Shown: piece by piece, positions 1 to 8,162 of the stretch
Layout: each line of letters begins with the position of its first letter
Numbering within the stretch: position 1 is the first letter of the stretch
DNA from: RUG14300 sp964391805
GTDB taxonomy: Bacteria > Bacillota > Clostridia > Christensenellales > CAG-1252
Reading direction: 5' to 3'
NCBI GenBank assembly: GCA_964391805.1
Contig: CAYMNK010000003.1
Span: 1 to 64,000, forward strand
Length of the DNA: 64,000 nucleotides
Translations under genes and position numbers: made by a program
The notes under the pieces: model-generated
What the model saw: only the letters and a program-made list of their open reading frames with translations
Databases searched by the model: none
Told to the model about the DNA's origin: nothing

Positions 1-16
1 CAAAAGCCTATTATTG

Positions 17-41
17 AACCACCAGACTATCTGGTGGTTTT
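17..41 (+). terminator. Hairpin at the window edge, possible plus-strand terminator
   Basis: A perfect 10-bp stem (17-26 with 30-39) encloses a 3-nt loop and runs into a short T stretch. It would end a plus-strand transcript entering from outside the window, but that gene is not visible. Confidence 0.45.
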
Positions 42-49
42 CGCTATAC

Positions 50-76
50 AAAAAACAAGGAACTTGTGATTCCTTG
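50..76 (-). terminator. Terminator of the barnase-barstar operon
   Basis: On the minus strand a 7-bp stem (CAAGGAA at 56-62 with TTCCTTG at 70-76) with a 7-nt loop is followed by six T (complement of 50-55). It lies about 40 nt after the barstar stop codon, where an intrinsic terminator is expected. Confidence 0.7.
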
Positions 77-114
77 CTTAAGTTATATCATATATCGGTT
101 ATTTTGAATAAAAG

Positions 115-360
115 TTAAACGTATTTAACTACTATATTTGCATTCTCGTTAGTTATTATACTCATAACTTCTTTTAAATCGGTAACGTTTTCGAATCGGT
201 CGATATTGCTAAATTCAATTATCGTTTCTTCGTCTACGAAAGTAAAAGTATCTATAAGGGCATCATAATTCAACCCATACATCTCGTCGAGAATATCTCT
301 AAAATAGGATAACAACTTATTTTTGGTATTATAATTTGCTAAATCGATCGTAATAATCAT
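115..360 (-). CDS. Barstar-family ribonuclease inhibitor
   Basis: An 81-residue cytoplasmic immunity protein that should bind and block the ribonuclease encoded just upstream. The fold signature is the loop and helix with Asp33 and Asp37 in the segment YDALID, matching the Asp35/Asp39 pair that barstar inserts into the barnase active site, followed by a C-terminal strand ending VVKYV. Length fits the family (about 90). The start codon overlaps the stop codon of the ribonuclease gene in an ATGA arrangement and has no Shine-Dalgarno of its own, so inhibitor synthesis is probably coupled to toxin translation. Family assignment is firm. Activity against this particular toxin is inferred from linkage. 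Confidence 0.88.
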   Translation of the reverse strand: MIITIDLANYNTKNKLLSYFRDILDEMYGLNYDALIDTFTFVDEETIIEFSNIDRFENVTDLKEVMSIITNENANIVVKYV

Positions 361-1079
361 ACAAATTTTAGTATTTTAAAACTGCTGTAATGGTCATCTG
401 TATAAAAGATAGTCCAGTCGGACGCAAAGACGATACGCGTAGCGTTTCTACTTCCACCTTTATAGTTTATATCACACTCTGTATAAGTCTTAGATTTGGG
501 TAAAATCCCTTCTTTATTATAAAATCTATCGCCACCACAGCTAAGTTTGTTTTCTGAGGTCCAGTTTTTCTTATTAAAACTGCTTTTCGGTAAAAAATTC
601 GATGGTAGCGAATGGAACAAATAAATATATGCACCGACTTCAGCCATCGACGTATATTTTCCGTTGGCTTCGATGGTATAATCGGACAAATATACCGTAA
701 TAACTTCAAGTCCATAGTCTTCGAAATCGTCGTCATTACTATCGTCTATAATGGGTTTATCATTATTATTGCCGTTGTTACTATCATCGATAATTACATC
801 GTCATTCTTGATATTACCGTCATCGACAATATTATCGTCACTATTCCCGTTGTCTATAATGACATCGTCTTTGCCAAGATCGTCTATTATGTCATCCTTT
901 TCATTATCATTATCACCTATGTCGGGTGATATATCCCCATTGGGGTTGTTGTTATCACTCGAAGAGCTACCGTAATTAATGTTATAGTTAGGTATGATAA
1001 TGGTTTGGCAACCGACAAATATACTAAGCATTACAATCAATGCCAATATTACGATTAAATACTTATTAAACTTTTTCAT
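357..1079 (-). CDS. Secreted barnase-type ribonuclease lipoprotein with Asp/Asn-rich tether
   Basis: A 240-residue exported ribonuclease. Residues 1-24 form a lipoprotein signal with candidate lipid Cys24 (context FVGC, slightly unusual). Residues 25 to about 135 are a low-complexity spacer rich in Asp, Asn, Gly and Ile. Residues 139-240 are a full barnase domain. The catalytic set is visible as Glu201, Arg211, Arg215 and His230, with exactly the spacing of barnase Glu73, Arg83, Arg87 and His102. Cys181 and Cys202 could form a disulfide. I chose the ATG at 1079 over an upstream in-frame GTG at 1124 because it starts the signal peptide. The spacer suggests a toxin displayed on the membrane or reaching through the wall. 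Its role (competition, nutrient RNA digestion, or phage defence if not exported) is inference. Confidence 0.9.
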   Translation of the reverse strand: MKKFNKYLIVILALIVMLSIFVGCQTIIIPNYNINYGSSSSDNNNPNGDISPDIGDNDNEKDDIIDDLGKDDVIIDNGNSDDNIVDDGNIKNDDVIIDDSNNGNNNDKPIIDDSNDDDFEDYGLEVITVYLSDYTIEANGKYTSMAEVGAYIYLFHSLPSNFLPKSSFNKKNWTSENKLSCGGDRFYNKEGILPKSKTYTECDINYKGGSRNATRIVFASDWTIFYTDDHYSSFKILKFV

Positions 1080-1085
1080 TCCTAT

Positions 1086-1113
1086 ATTATAGCACTTTAA
1101 TGGATAAAAGCAA
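1086..1113 (-). promoter_or_regulatory. Promoter of the barnase gene (extended -10)
   Basis: On the minus strand TTGCTT (1113-1108) and TATAAT (1091-1086) are 16 nt apart, with an extended TGC before the -10. The predicted transcription start falls on the A of the ATG at 1079, so the message would be leaderless. Confidence 0.5.
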
Positions 1114-1155
1114 GACAAATTCACCCATTATTTTCAAGAATAGCAAATAAAGCAA

Positions 1156-1209
1156 ACAAAAAGCCCATAAGGCTCACCACACTTCTCAATGTATAGAACC
1201 TTAGGGCTT
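1156..1209 (-). terminator. Terminator of the TerY-P operon
   Basis: Minus-strand stem of 11 pairs with one bulge (1199-1209 with 1161-1172), 26-nt loop, then five T. It sits 23 nt after the last gene of the operon and insulates it from the barnase gene downstream. Confidence 0.65.
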
Positions 1210-1231
1210 ATTATCTTTATGAAACAGAATG

Positions 1232-1579
1232 TTATTGTTTATCGGTGTTTATTTTTCCTGCTTCCAGTTCGTCAATAGAAACGATGACAACATCATAATT
1301 TTGACCGCAAGCAGGACATGTGAATTTCTTTTCATCATGTTTTATACAAGAAATAATTCCGCATTTGCATTGCAAAATAGAGTTATTACCGCAATACCTA
1401 CATCTAAACGAGGAACCTGCATATATTTTACCGATATATTCTTGTTTTTCGCCCGAGTCATCCTCGGCTGAGACGCTAAATGAACCTACGGCAATGAGGT
1501 CTTGTCCGCACTCGAGTTGAATACCGAGTTTTCTTGAGGTAGTAGAACATCTTCCAATCAATGTAATGTACTTTGCCAT
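1232..1579 (-). CDS. Stand-alone TerY-C-like zinc-binding protein
   Basis: A 115-residue protein whose second half is a cysteine-rich metal site: Cys60, Cys63, Cys71, Cys73, Cys78, His81, Cys88 and Cys91, the arrangement of the TerY C-terminal domain. In known TerY proteins this domain is usually fused behind a VWA domain. Here it is the last gene of an operon that starts with a separate VWA gene. The first 58 residues look like a small beta-rich domain I do not recognise. AGGAG precedes the ATG. In TerY-P systems the domain is proposed to sense metal or present substrates to the kinase and phosphatase. That role here is inference. Confidence 0.72.
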   Translation of the reverse strand: MAKYITLIGRCSTTSRKLGIQLECGQDLIAVGSFSVSAEDDSGEKQEYIGKIYAGSSFRCRYCGNNSILQCKCGIISCIKHDEKKFTCPACGQNYDVVIVSIDELEAGKINTDKQ

Positions 1580-1595
1580 AATTTCACTCTCCTAT

Positions 1596-2684
1596 TTATT
1601 TTTTATCCAAAGCATTTTTTACGCTATCGCTAATATAAATGTCGCTAAAATCACTATTTTGGAGACATTTTATTATAGACGTACCCGGAATTTTATATCC
1701 ATCGTCAACTATAAGTATCTTTTTTGCCATTTTCGAAACAATTTGTTTTTCTTTCAAAATATCCGACAATTTAGCACCGGTAAACACTTTTATAGCATCA
1801 ATCAACTCGCTTAATGTAACTACCGCGCATTCATTAAAATCAAAACCTTTGCATTCCATGCACTTCAAGCCCGACTGAACAGAGTAAATTATCGATTCGG
1901 CGCTGTAATTATATTCTTCCGTTTTTGCTAAGTTTAACTTGTCGGCAATAACATCTACAAAAGGACGAATCTCTCTTGCTCTTGCTTCTCTTTTCTCACG
2001 TTCAATTCGTTCTTGCTCTTCCCTCTTCAGTCTTTCGCCTTGAGCTTTAGCAAGGTCGATTGCCTTTCTCAACGGCTCGTTCGGGAATCTTAAAACACCG
2101 ACACCGTCTCTTGTTTTAGAAAAACCGTAATCTTTTGCATTTAACTTGCTCAAACTTTTAACTGCAGTATTAATTTCCTTTTGTAGTATAACAAATGGTT
2201 CTGCTTTTTTGTACTCGATATACTGGTTTAACACATCTTTTGCTCTTTGGATGTCCTCGGCAAGTATCATTGCTTGGTGATATCCGTCGTTAATTTTAGA
2301 ATACGCACCCTCAAACCTATTAATTGCTTTTGCATTTGGACTTAATACATGCTCAATAAAATAAGATTTATCTCCGACAAGCCCTGCAATATATGAGTTC
2401 GATATTTCTTGCATTGCGTTATCGAGTACCAATCGAGAATCGTCACACGAAGAATCTACAGTTTTTTCACTCGGTGAGGGAATCACCGAGTGCGTTTTCA
2501 AAAACGCTTGATATACCGACTCGATCACGTCTTGGGTAAAATTCAACAATACCCCTGCGTCGGTGTCGGCAATACCATAATCATCGGTATTTTGTTTAGC
2601 ACATTCGTCTAATTTTGCGACGATACTCCTTTTAAATATCTCAATCAATTGCTGTTTTGTAAAACAAACTTTTTTGTCTTCCAT
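1596..2684 (-). CDS. Unknown coiled-coil protein in the TerY-P operon
   Basis: A 362-residue cytoplasmic protein with no signal or membrane segment that I cannot assign to a family. It begins with a helical region, has a strongly charged coiled coil near residues 210-240 (runs of Glu, Arg and Lys), and a C-terminal segment around 315-355 (KKILIVDDGYKIPGTS) that superficially recalls a receiver-like strand but is too short for one. Two cysteines sit close together in KCMECK. AAGGAGA lies 5 nt before the ATG, over the end of the preceding gene, which indicates one operon. Candidate partner, substrate or effector of the kinase-phosphatase pair by position only. Confidence 0.6.
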   Translation of the reverse strand: MEDKKVCFTKQQLIEIFKRSIVAKLDECAKQNTDDYGIADTDAGVLLNFTQDVIESVYQAFLKTHSVIPSPSEKTVDSSCDDSRLVLDNAMQEISNSYIAGLVGDKSYFIEHVLSPNAKAINRFEGAYSKINDGYHQAMILAEDIQRAKDVLNQYIEYKKAEPFVILQKEINTAVKSLSKLNAKDYGFSKTRDGVGVLRFPNEPLRKAIDLAKAQGERLKREEQERIEREKREARAREIRPFVDVIADKLNLAKTEEYNYSAESIIYSVQSGLKCMECKGFDFNECAVVTLSELIDAIKVFTGAKLSDILKEKQIVSKMAKKILIVDDGYKIPGTSIIKCLQNSDFSDIYISDSVKNALDKK

Positions 2685-2693
2685 AGTTTCTCC

Positions 2694-4262
2694 TTAATAG
2701 CGTTTCGCCAACCCCATGTAAATGAGGTCAACTGCCGAAAAAGATAAATTTTTAGCGATAGGATTTTTAGGAATGGTATATTTGCCCCAACCGACATGCA
2801 CTATTTTTACTGCAGTAATGTATTTAATCCTATCGTATTTATAGCTCTTGTTAATAAAATATTTTTTTGATTTATAGGCATCTTTACCCAATATATTTCT
2901 TATCTTATCGAGTCGTTCCCGTCTTTCGATAACATTTCTTACGGCAACAATTCTATCATTTGCATCTTTAACACAAGTTTCGAGCGCTATCAAACTCTTT
3001 CCTAACATTTTTATATCGGTCACATTAAGAGATTTACCGTTATCTAAAAGAAAATTCTTATCGACAACAGGCACATAACCGCCTTTAAATAGTTTTAGTT
3101 CTGATCTAATAACGGATATTCTTTGCTTGATTTTTTTAGTTAGATTGGCAAGTCCGTCGATTTTTGCGGTAGCGTTCTTGGGGAAACCCTTACTTTTAAT
3201 AGAAATTTCGGGAACATCTATCGCGTTGACTTTCGCGATTATATCAAGTTCACTTTGACAATTCGTAAACAAGATGTTTGCTTGTTCGGAATTATCGCAT
3301 ATAGACTTATAAGCATTTTCGCATTCAGTCTTATTAAACCTCGATAGAACATCAACATATCGAGCATCGGGCAGTTTTTTAATAAGCGCCATCGATTCGT
3401 CTTCAATTCGTGACAGTTTAGCACTCAATTCTCGATAATTCAATATCGATTTTTCAATATTGTCTATTGTTTGTTCGATATCGTGAAGTGGCTTAGCCAT
3501 TTCGTCAATTCGCCTAAATATTTCGTCATCTCCACCATTTTCGATTTTCTCATAGGTCCTCGCAATTTGACGCAACGAATCAACTTCGTCGGCGTTGGCA
3601 GACAACCAGAAATTACATGTATCACGCCTCAATTCTTCGATAGTGACAGAAGATGTTTTCGACAGCTCCTCGAGCCTTACTTGGTAGGCGGGTTTTGCAT
3701 ATTCGTTGTCTAATAGATACTTCGCATCCCTAACCAAGGTCATACTGTTTATTTTAATTTGATATAGCCCCTTAGTTCGCGCTTTGGATATCGTCACGTT
3801 AGAATAAGGGATCAATACAATATCATCTTCGGGATAAATATCACATACTTTAACCTTTACATCATTGATTAATCCGTTAGTTTTCTTACCTGCTTCGGCG
3901 TATTTTTTCAAAATTAAATAGTATTTATTAACTTTAAGAAAACTGTCGTCAGACTCTATTATGTAGGTACGCATTCCTTGCGGAGATGACGTATCGATAG
4001 GATTCCGAATAATGACCGCATTGGTGATAAAGGTTATATCGGAACGACTCCACGGCGTCATGGAATCATAGCACAATATCTGCGCCATACCCCACGCTAT
4101 CAGCTGGACAGCATCGACAGCCTCTTGGCCCTCTACACCGCTAACAATATAACGATACATACCAAAACAATCGTCTCGCCAAATTTGCCAGTCGCCATCG
4201 AGAAATTTAATCTCATCGTCCTCCCACGGAATATATATTTTTTTAGCCAATTCTTCTAACAT
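2694..4262 (-). CDS. Unknown 522-residue protein in the TerY-P operon
   Basis: No family recognised. The N-terminal 200 residues look globular and mixed alpha/beta (rich in Trp and aromatics, starting IPWEDDEIKFLDGDWQIW). Residues roughly 200-440 are long charged helices consistent with a coiled coil. The last 70 residues are basic and beta-rich. There is no signal peptide or membrane helix. It sits between the kinase gene (21 nt) and the 362-residue gene (9 nt) in the same orientation. The start is weakly supported because no clear Shine-Dalgarno is present. Probably part of the same phosphorylation system, since the two unknown genes lie inside the operon rather than beside it. Confidence 0.6.
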   Translation of the reverse strand: MLEELAKKIYIPWEDDEIKFLDGDWQIWRDDCFGMYRYIVSGVEGQEAVDAVQLIAWGMAQILCYDSMTPWSRSDITFITNAVIIRNPIDTSSPQGMRTYIIESDDSFLKVNKYYLILKKYAEAGKKTNGLINDVKVKVCDIYPEDDIVLIPYSNVTISKARTKGLYQIKINSMTLVRDAKYLLDNEYAKPAYQVRLEELSKTSSVTIEELRRDTCNFWLSANADEVDSLRQIARTYEKIENGGDDEIFRRIDEMAKPLHDIEQTIDNIEKSILNYRELSAKLSRIEDESMALIKKLPDARYVDVLSRFNKTECENAYKSICDNSEQANILFTNCQSELDIIAKVNAIDVPEISIKSKGFPKNATAKIDGLANLTKKIKQRISVIRSELKLFKGGYVPVVDKNFLLDNGKSLNVTDIKMLGKSLIALETCVKDANDRIVAVRNVIERRERLDKIRNILGKDAYKSKKYFINKSYKYDRIKYITAVKIVHVGWGKYTIPKNPIAKNLSFSAVDLIYMGLAKRY

Positions 4263-4283
4263 TATTATACTTTATGACATCTA

Positions 4284-6143
4284 TTATTTTTTTACAACAT
4301 ACCCTCTCGAAACCATTTCGTCTATCATAATCTTCTCGATTCTACCGTCCGAATGCTCCAAACGGTATTGATGATTGACGATTGAACTTCTCGTGATTCC
4401 TTTGATATCGGCAGGGATCCTATCCGAATTAGGTGTATATAACACGGTATCGTCGTCGCAAAGTTTAAATATAATGCTTTCGGTTGCCTGTCTATTAGCC
4501 AATAGTTCGTTTTTAGTGGTTTGGATGGCAAATGCACCGCTTCCGATCAAATAATATCCTGGACCTTTGGATATGTTTCTATAAATAGGTCTACTGCCTG
4601 TGAATTTAAGTTTAGCATCCTGAGGCCAAGGTGTTTTTCTTTCCTCTTCGGTACAAATATAGCCTTCCTTCTTGAGTTGAGCGTAGGTAAAACCACCGCG
4701 TTGAATGCCACCTTGAGATAATACGTATTTGCCTTGACTAAACGCCCTTCTTATACAAGAGGGAAGTTCACCTGCGCCATCCGATTCCCAAGCAATGTTG
4801 TTTTTGACCTCTTTCTTTTCCTCGGTAACGGGCGAACCGTCTTCGCCTAAGCGCACTACATAGCCTTCTCTCAACAAATCGTCTATCGAACGAGTAACGG
4901 TCGTACCCTTAACGGTGATACGATAGCGAGGCTTTATTGCCTTTTTGATAGAGATATCTTCGGGAAGATTTAATTTATACATCGATTGATGCTCTTCCCA
5001 CAAAGGATTCCTTGTATACTTAGACGGTATCGAAGCGATATCTTTAGAACGGAAAACCTTAGCAATGTCCCCAGCGGTCGGTCTATCGTCGGGATTTTTG
5101 GCAAGTGCCCAATTGATAACTCCGTAAAGCAGGTCGTTGACCGTATCGGGTAAATCGGGCTTATAATCTTGATCGACAGCCAATCCATAGAGCGGTGCAT
5201 CCAACTTATCGCCGTCGGGACCGACAAAAGGCATTACATTTGATCCGTCCGCTTCTCCGTAAAAATACTCATATATGGTAATGGCTAACGAGAAAATATC
5301 AGATTTTGTTGTAATACAGTTTACATCGAACTCATTAAATCCGTCGACATCCTTATTTTCTCTACATATATCGAAGAGAGGTTGAAGCTCGGGCGAAAAG
5401 AAGGTACCGCCCATAAGATAGTACCATACGTTAACACCGTATCTTCTACTATGCAAATCATCGAGCACAATAGAACTGTCATAGTCGATAATGGAACATT
5501 TAAAACCGTCACCGTCTTTGCTAACAACGGTGTTACCTAATTTAAGATCGGAGTGCAATATTCCTGCCTTATGGAGTTTTTCGAGTTCCTCGCATAAAGA
5601 CGCGACTATTTCGTATTGTTCGTCAAGGGATAAATCTCTACGAAAATCTATTGGCAAAGAAAGATCGAAACCGACGTTTTGTTCAATCCAAGGCACCGCC
5701 TCTGCTGAAAAGGTCGCATCCTGTTTAAACGATATAGGCTCAGCCCAAAAATCGGTAGGACAAACCAATTGTTTACTGCCTATTGCATGTATTTTGGATA
5801 TCAAACGCTTTTTTGCCTCTACATAGTCGTCCGAATCCTTATCCCTCTTATTATACTTATCTCTGTTTTTCTCAAGAGTTGCGATTTCATTACGCAAGCG
5901 CTCGGCTGAATCGGGATCGGATGAACCGACTTTTTTTAACTCTTCCTTTTTCTCGCGAATTTTTTGATCGGCAAGATTCCATTTAGGCTCGGCGGCATGT
6001 ACCTTTACTTGATAGTAGGATCCTTTGTATTCGCCCTTGCCCCACATATTTCCACGCGATCCGGCTTGGAATTCGCCCATTTTGACGGGTTCGTCCTTGC
6101 TGGCAATATTACGTATTTCCATTTTAAAATCTGATAGTTTCAT
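4284..6143 (-). CDS. Ser/Thr protein kinase of a TerY-P triad
   Basis: A 619-residue cytoplasmic eukaryotic-like kinase. Lys47 in YYQVKV is the likely ATP-binding lysine. The catalytic loop is HSDLKLGN (His197, Asp199, Lys201, Asn204), and the metal-binding DFG position is replaced by DYD (Asp220-Asp222). A charged coiled-coil insertion (about residues 60-115) splits the N-lobe. The C-terminal 220 residues carry about four degenerate repeats ending in EGY or RGY, probably a recognition region. AAAGGAA is well placed before the ATG. In TerY-P systems the kinase and the PP2C next door act in opposition on shared substrates. Family call firm, substrates unknown. Confidence 0.85.
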   Translation of the reverse strand: MKLSDFKMEIRNIASKDEPVKMGEFQAGSRGNMWGKGEYKGSYYQVKVHAAEPKWNLADQKIREKKEELKKVGSSDPDSAERLRNEIATLEKNRDKYNKRDKDSDDYVEAKKRLISKIHAIGSKQLVCPTDFWAEPISFKQDATFSAEAVPWIEQNVGFDLSLPIDFRRDLSLDEQYEIVASLCEELEKLHKAGILHSDLKLGNTVVSKDGDGFKCSIIDYDSSIVLDDLHSRRYGVNVWYYLMGGTFFSPELQPLFDICRENKDVDGFNEFDVNCITTKSDIFSLAITIYEYFYGEADGSNVMPFVGPDGDKLDAPLYGLAVDQDYKPDLPDTVNDLLYGVINWALAKNPDDRPTAGDIAKVFRSKDIASIPSKYTRNPLWEEHQSMYKLNLPEDISIKKAIKPRYRITVKGTTVTRSIDDLLREGYVVRLGEDGSPVTEEKKEVKNNIAWESDGAGELPSCIRRAFSQGKYVLSQGGIQRGGFTYAQLKKEGYICTEEERKTPWPQDAKLKFTGSRPIYRNISKGPGYYLIGSGAFAIQTTKNELLANRQATESIIFKLCDDDTVLYTPNSDRIPADIKGITRSSIVNHQYRLEHSDGRIEKIMIDEMVSRGYVVKK

Positions 6144-6164
6144 AATCTATTTCCTTTGTCTTCA

Positions 6165-8054
6165 TTAACCGATTTGTTGTAAAGAATTAAGTGTTCTGTT
6201 CTTGACGATATCAACTTCATAGTTATCGGGAATATTACCGAATAGACACGCTTTAAATTTATTATACAGTTCAATTGTATCGTCATCGTTGCTCTTTTTA
6301 GATAACTCATCATATTGAGCGATAAATTCACCTATAGGGGGCTCTGCATTTTCCAATACTTCTTTTACACCCTTAACACATAATACGTTATCCCACGGAT
6401 CGTGTTCGATCGAATTATCATCAGAAACGGCTTTATATGCCTCTATTGCGCCCTTCAGCATTATTTCAAGATTGATTCTTGCCAATAATAATTTTTTAAG
6501 TTTAAAACCACCCAAAAGTTCTGTACATCCCTCAATTCCCCACAATTTACTTTCTCCGCTCTTTTTCATGGCTTCGAAGGTCGTAGGATAAGCCGATACC
6601 AATATATCGAGTACAGCGCTTTTAAAAGTTTCTTGGGCATAATCACCAAAGAAATCAGTCTGTTTTTGATCGCTCGAAGATGCTTTCGGTGCATAATACG
6701 GGATTGGATTTTCACTATTACCTTCATCACGCAGTAAACCTATCAATCTATCGAGAAAAACTTCTTTTTCACGCAGTGCATCGAATAATTCTACTGCAGA
6801 TTTTGCAAAGAACCGACCTGCCAACGTCCCGCTGTCATCTTTTTTGATTTGCGAATAATTACCGGCATTCGTTAGTTCCGCACAACACGTATCCGCTTGA
6901 GCGTAAAAATTAAATACAACCTCGCGCCTAAAATCTTCTAAAGAATAGCAATTTCTCAAAGCCCTAAGCATATTCAGTTCGAAAAGAAAATCGTTGGCAT
7001 TAGGTTCTTCGTTTTTATCGGAAACAAATATCCCTTTATTGGACGGACATGTATCGTATATACCGTCCGAACACGCAAATAGCGCACAGGGATATTCCAA
7101 ATTAACTATCCTTGCATGTAATTTACCGTCGTGATACTCCCCAGTGTTGCGCTGTTCTTCTCCATAATGAATAAACGCGGACATCGTACCGTCGGGGAAG
7201 GCATCGTCTATAGATATTTGTCTTACGCCTTCCTTAGTATCAACGATATAACAACGCGCATCTCCACAGTTCAACGATAACGCCGATACATTTTTGCCGT
7301 CGGCAATATAAAACCATATCGCAAGGGTGCTACAGAGAAAATAGTATTTTCTCTTGACAGTATTAGGCGCATCTTCGTGGCTGAACAGTTTAGAAATATT
7401 ATCGGATAAATGAACTAAATAGTTTTGAATTTCAACGCGCAAGCTCTCTGCGAATTGCTTGTCTATACATTTTTTATGGTTATTTGCCAAGTAATTGCGG
7501 AATTTATAGAAAAGTCCCACGCAAACGATTCTCGAACCTAAAGACTGACTGTCGCGACGCCAAAACGGAATAACGGTTTGCCCCTTTCTATCGGTCGTAG
7601 GATTGATAGTAGAATCGAATCCCGACCAACAAGCCTTATCTTCGGCAAAGAATCCTGCAGTAGGAACATAACCGAAGCATTTCAAAGCATAATCAAGTGC
7701 TTTCGAGTCCTTAACAAAGGATTCACCGTAAAGAATAGTCAAAAAAGCATACAACATAGTTGCATCCTTTATTTCTTTAGACGGTTCGGGATAGTTCTTT
7801 AAAATATACTCGTTAAGATTTTTTTCAAGCGACGGATGGACGTATCCCCCGTTACCGACACCATCCGCAACGACGGATATACCATATGTTTTACCGTCCT
7901 GTTCGATTTCGTAGGTGAAAGGATAACCATCCCCGCCGTATTCGCCCAAACTTCTATCATTGTTTCTTTCGGCAAATACCGTAACTATTTTAGAATCGGC
8001 AGCGCCTACAGAAACTCCGTTTGGTCTATATCCTATAAATTCATTCTTACTCAT
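6165..8054 (-). CDS. PP2C-family protein phosphatase of a TerY-P triad
   Basis: A 629-residue PP2C-type phosphatase expected to remove phosphate added by the adjacent kinase. Metal-site motifs are visible: ADGVGNGG (63-70), NCGDARCYIVD (Gly264-Asp265) and CSDGIYD (Asp330). The catalytic half ends near residue 400. The remaining 230 residues are helical, unrecognised and may bind partners. It is longer than a typical 240-residue PP2C because of a large insertion (about 75-240) and this tail. It is separated from the upstream VWA gene by a terminator-like hairpin and from the kinase by 21 nt. The start is followed by MSKNEF, and the Shine-Dalgarno is weak. Confidence 0.83.
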   Translation of the reverse strand: MSKNEFIGYRPNGVSVGAADSKIVTVFAERNNDRSLGEYGGDGYPFTYEIEQDGKTYGISVVADGVGNGGYVHPSLEKNLNEYILKNYPEPSKEIKDATMLYAFLTILYGESFVKDSKALDYALKCFGYVPTAGFFAEDKACWSGFDSTINPTTDRKGQTVIPFWRRDSQSLGSRIVCVGLFYKFRNYLANNHKKCIDKQFAESLRVEIQNYLVHLSDNISKLFSHEDAPNTVKRKYYFLCSTLAIWFYIADGKNVSALSLNCGDARCYIVDTKEGVRQISIDDAFPDGTMSAFIHYGEEQRNTGEYHDGKLHARIVNLEYPCALFACSDGIYDTCPSNKGIFVSDKNEEPNANDFLFELNMLRALRNCYSLEDFRREVVFNFYAQADTCCAELTNAGNYSQIKKDDSGTLAGRFFAKSAVELFDALREKEVFLDRLIGLLRDEGNSENPIPYYAPKASSSDQKQTDFFGDYAQETFKSAVLDILVSAYPTTFEAMKKSGESKLWGIEGCTELLGGFKLKKLLLARINLEIMLKGAIEAYKAVSDDNSIEHDPWDNVLCVKGVKEVLENAEPPIGEFIAQYDELSKKSNDDDTIELYNKFKACLFGNIPDNYEVDIVKNRTLNSLQQIG

Positions 8055-8084
8055 TTTAATTCTTTAAATTTGTGGTTGATTGAT

Positions 8085-8128
8085 AAAAAACGGCACACCG
8101 TACCGCGTTATGCGGACAAGCGCGCCGT
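8085..8128 (-). terminator. Internal terminator or attenuator between the VWA and PP2C genes
   Basis: On the minus strand a 9-bp stem (8120-8128 with 8090-8098) encloses an inner CCGC/GCGG hairpin and is followed by six T. It lies inside the operon, so it probably lets only part of transcription continue and keeps the VWA protein in excess. Confidence 0.65.
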
Positions 8129-8162
8129 AATCGTAACGACAGTTGTCCTAATAAAAGTTCAA

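Noticed and set aside
612..975. Plus-strand open frames opposite the barnase spacer
   Set aside because: They mirror the low-complexity GAT/AAT-rich spacer codons and lack ribosome sites; the minus frame encodes an intact enzyme.
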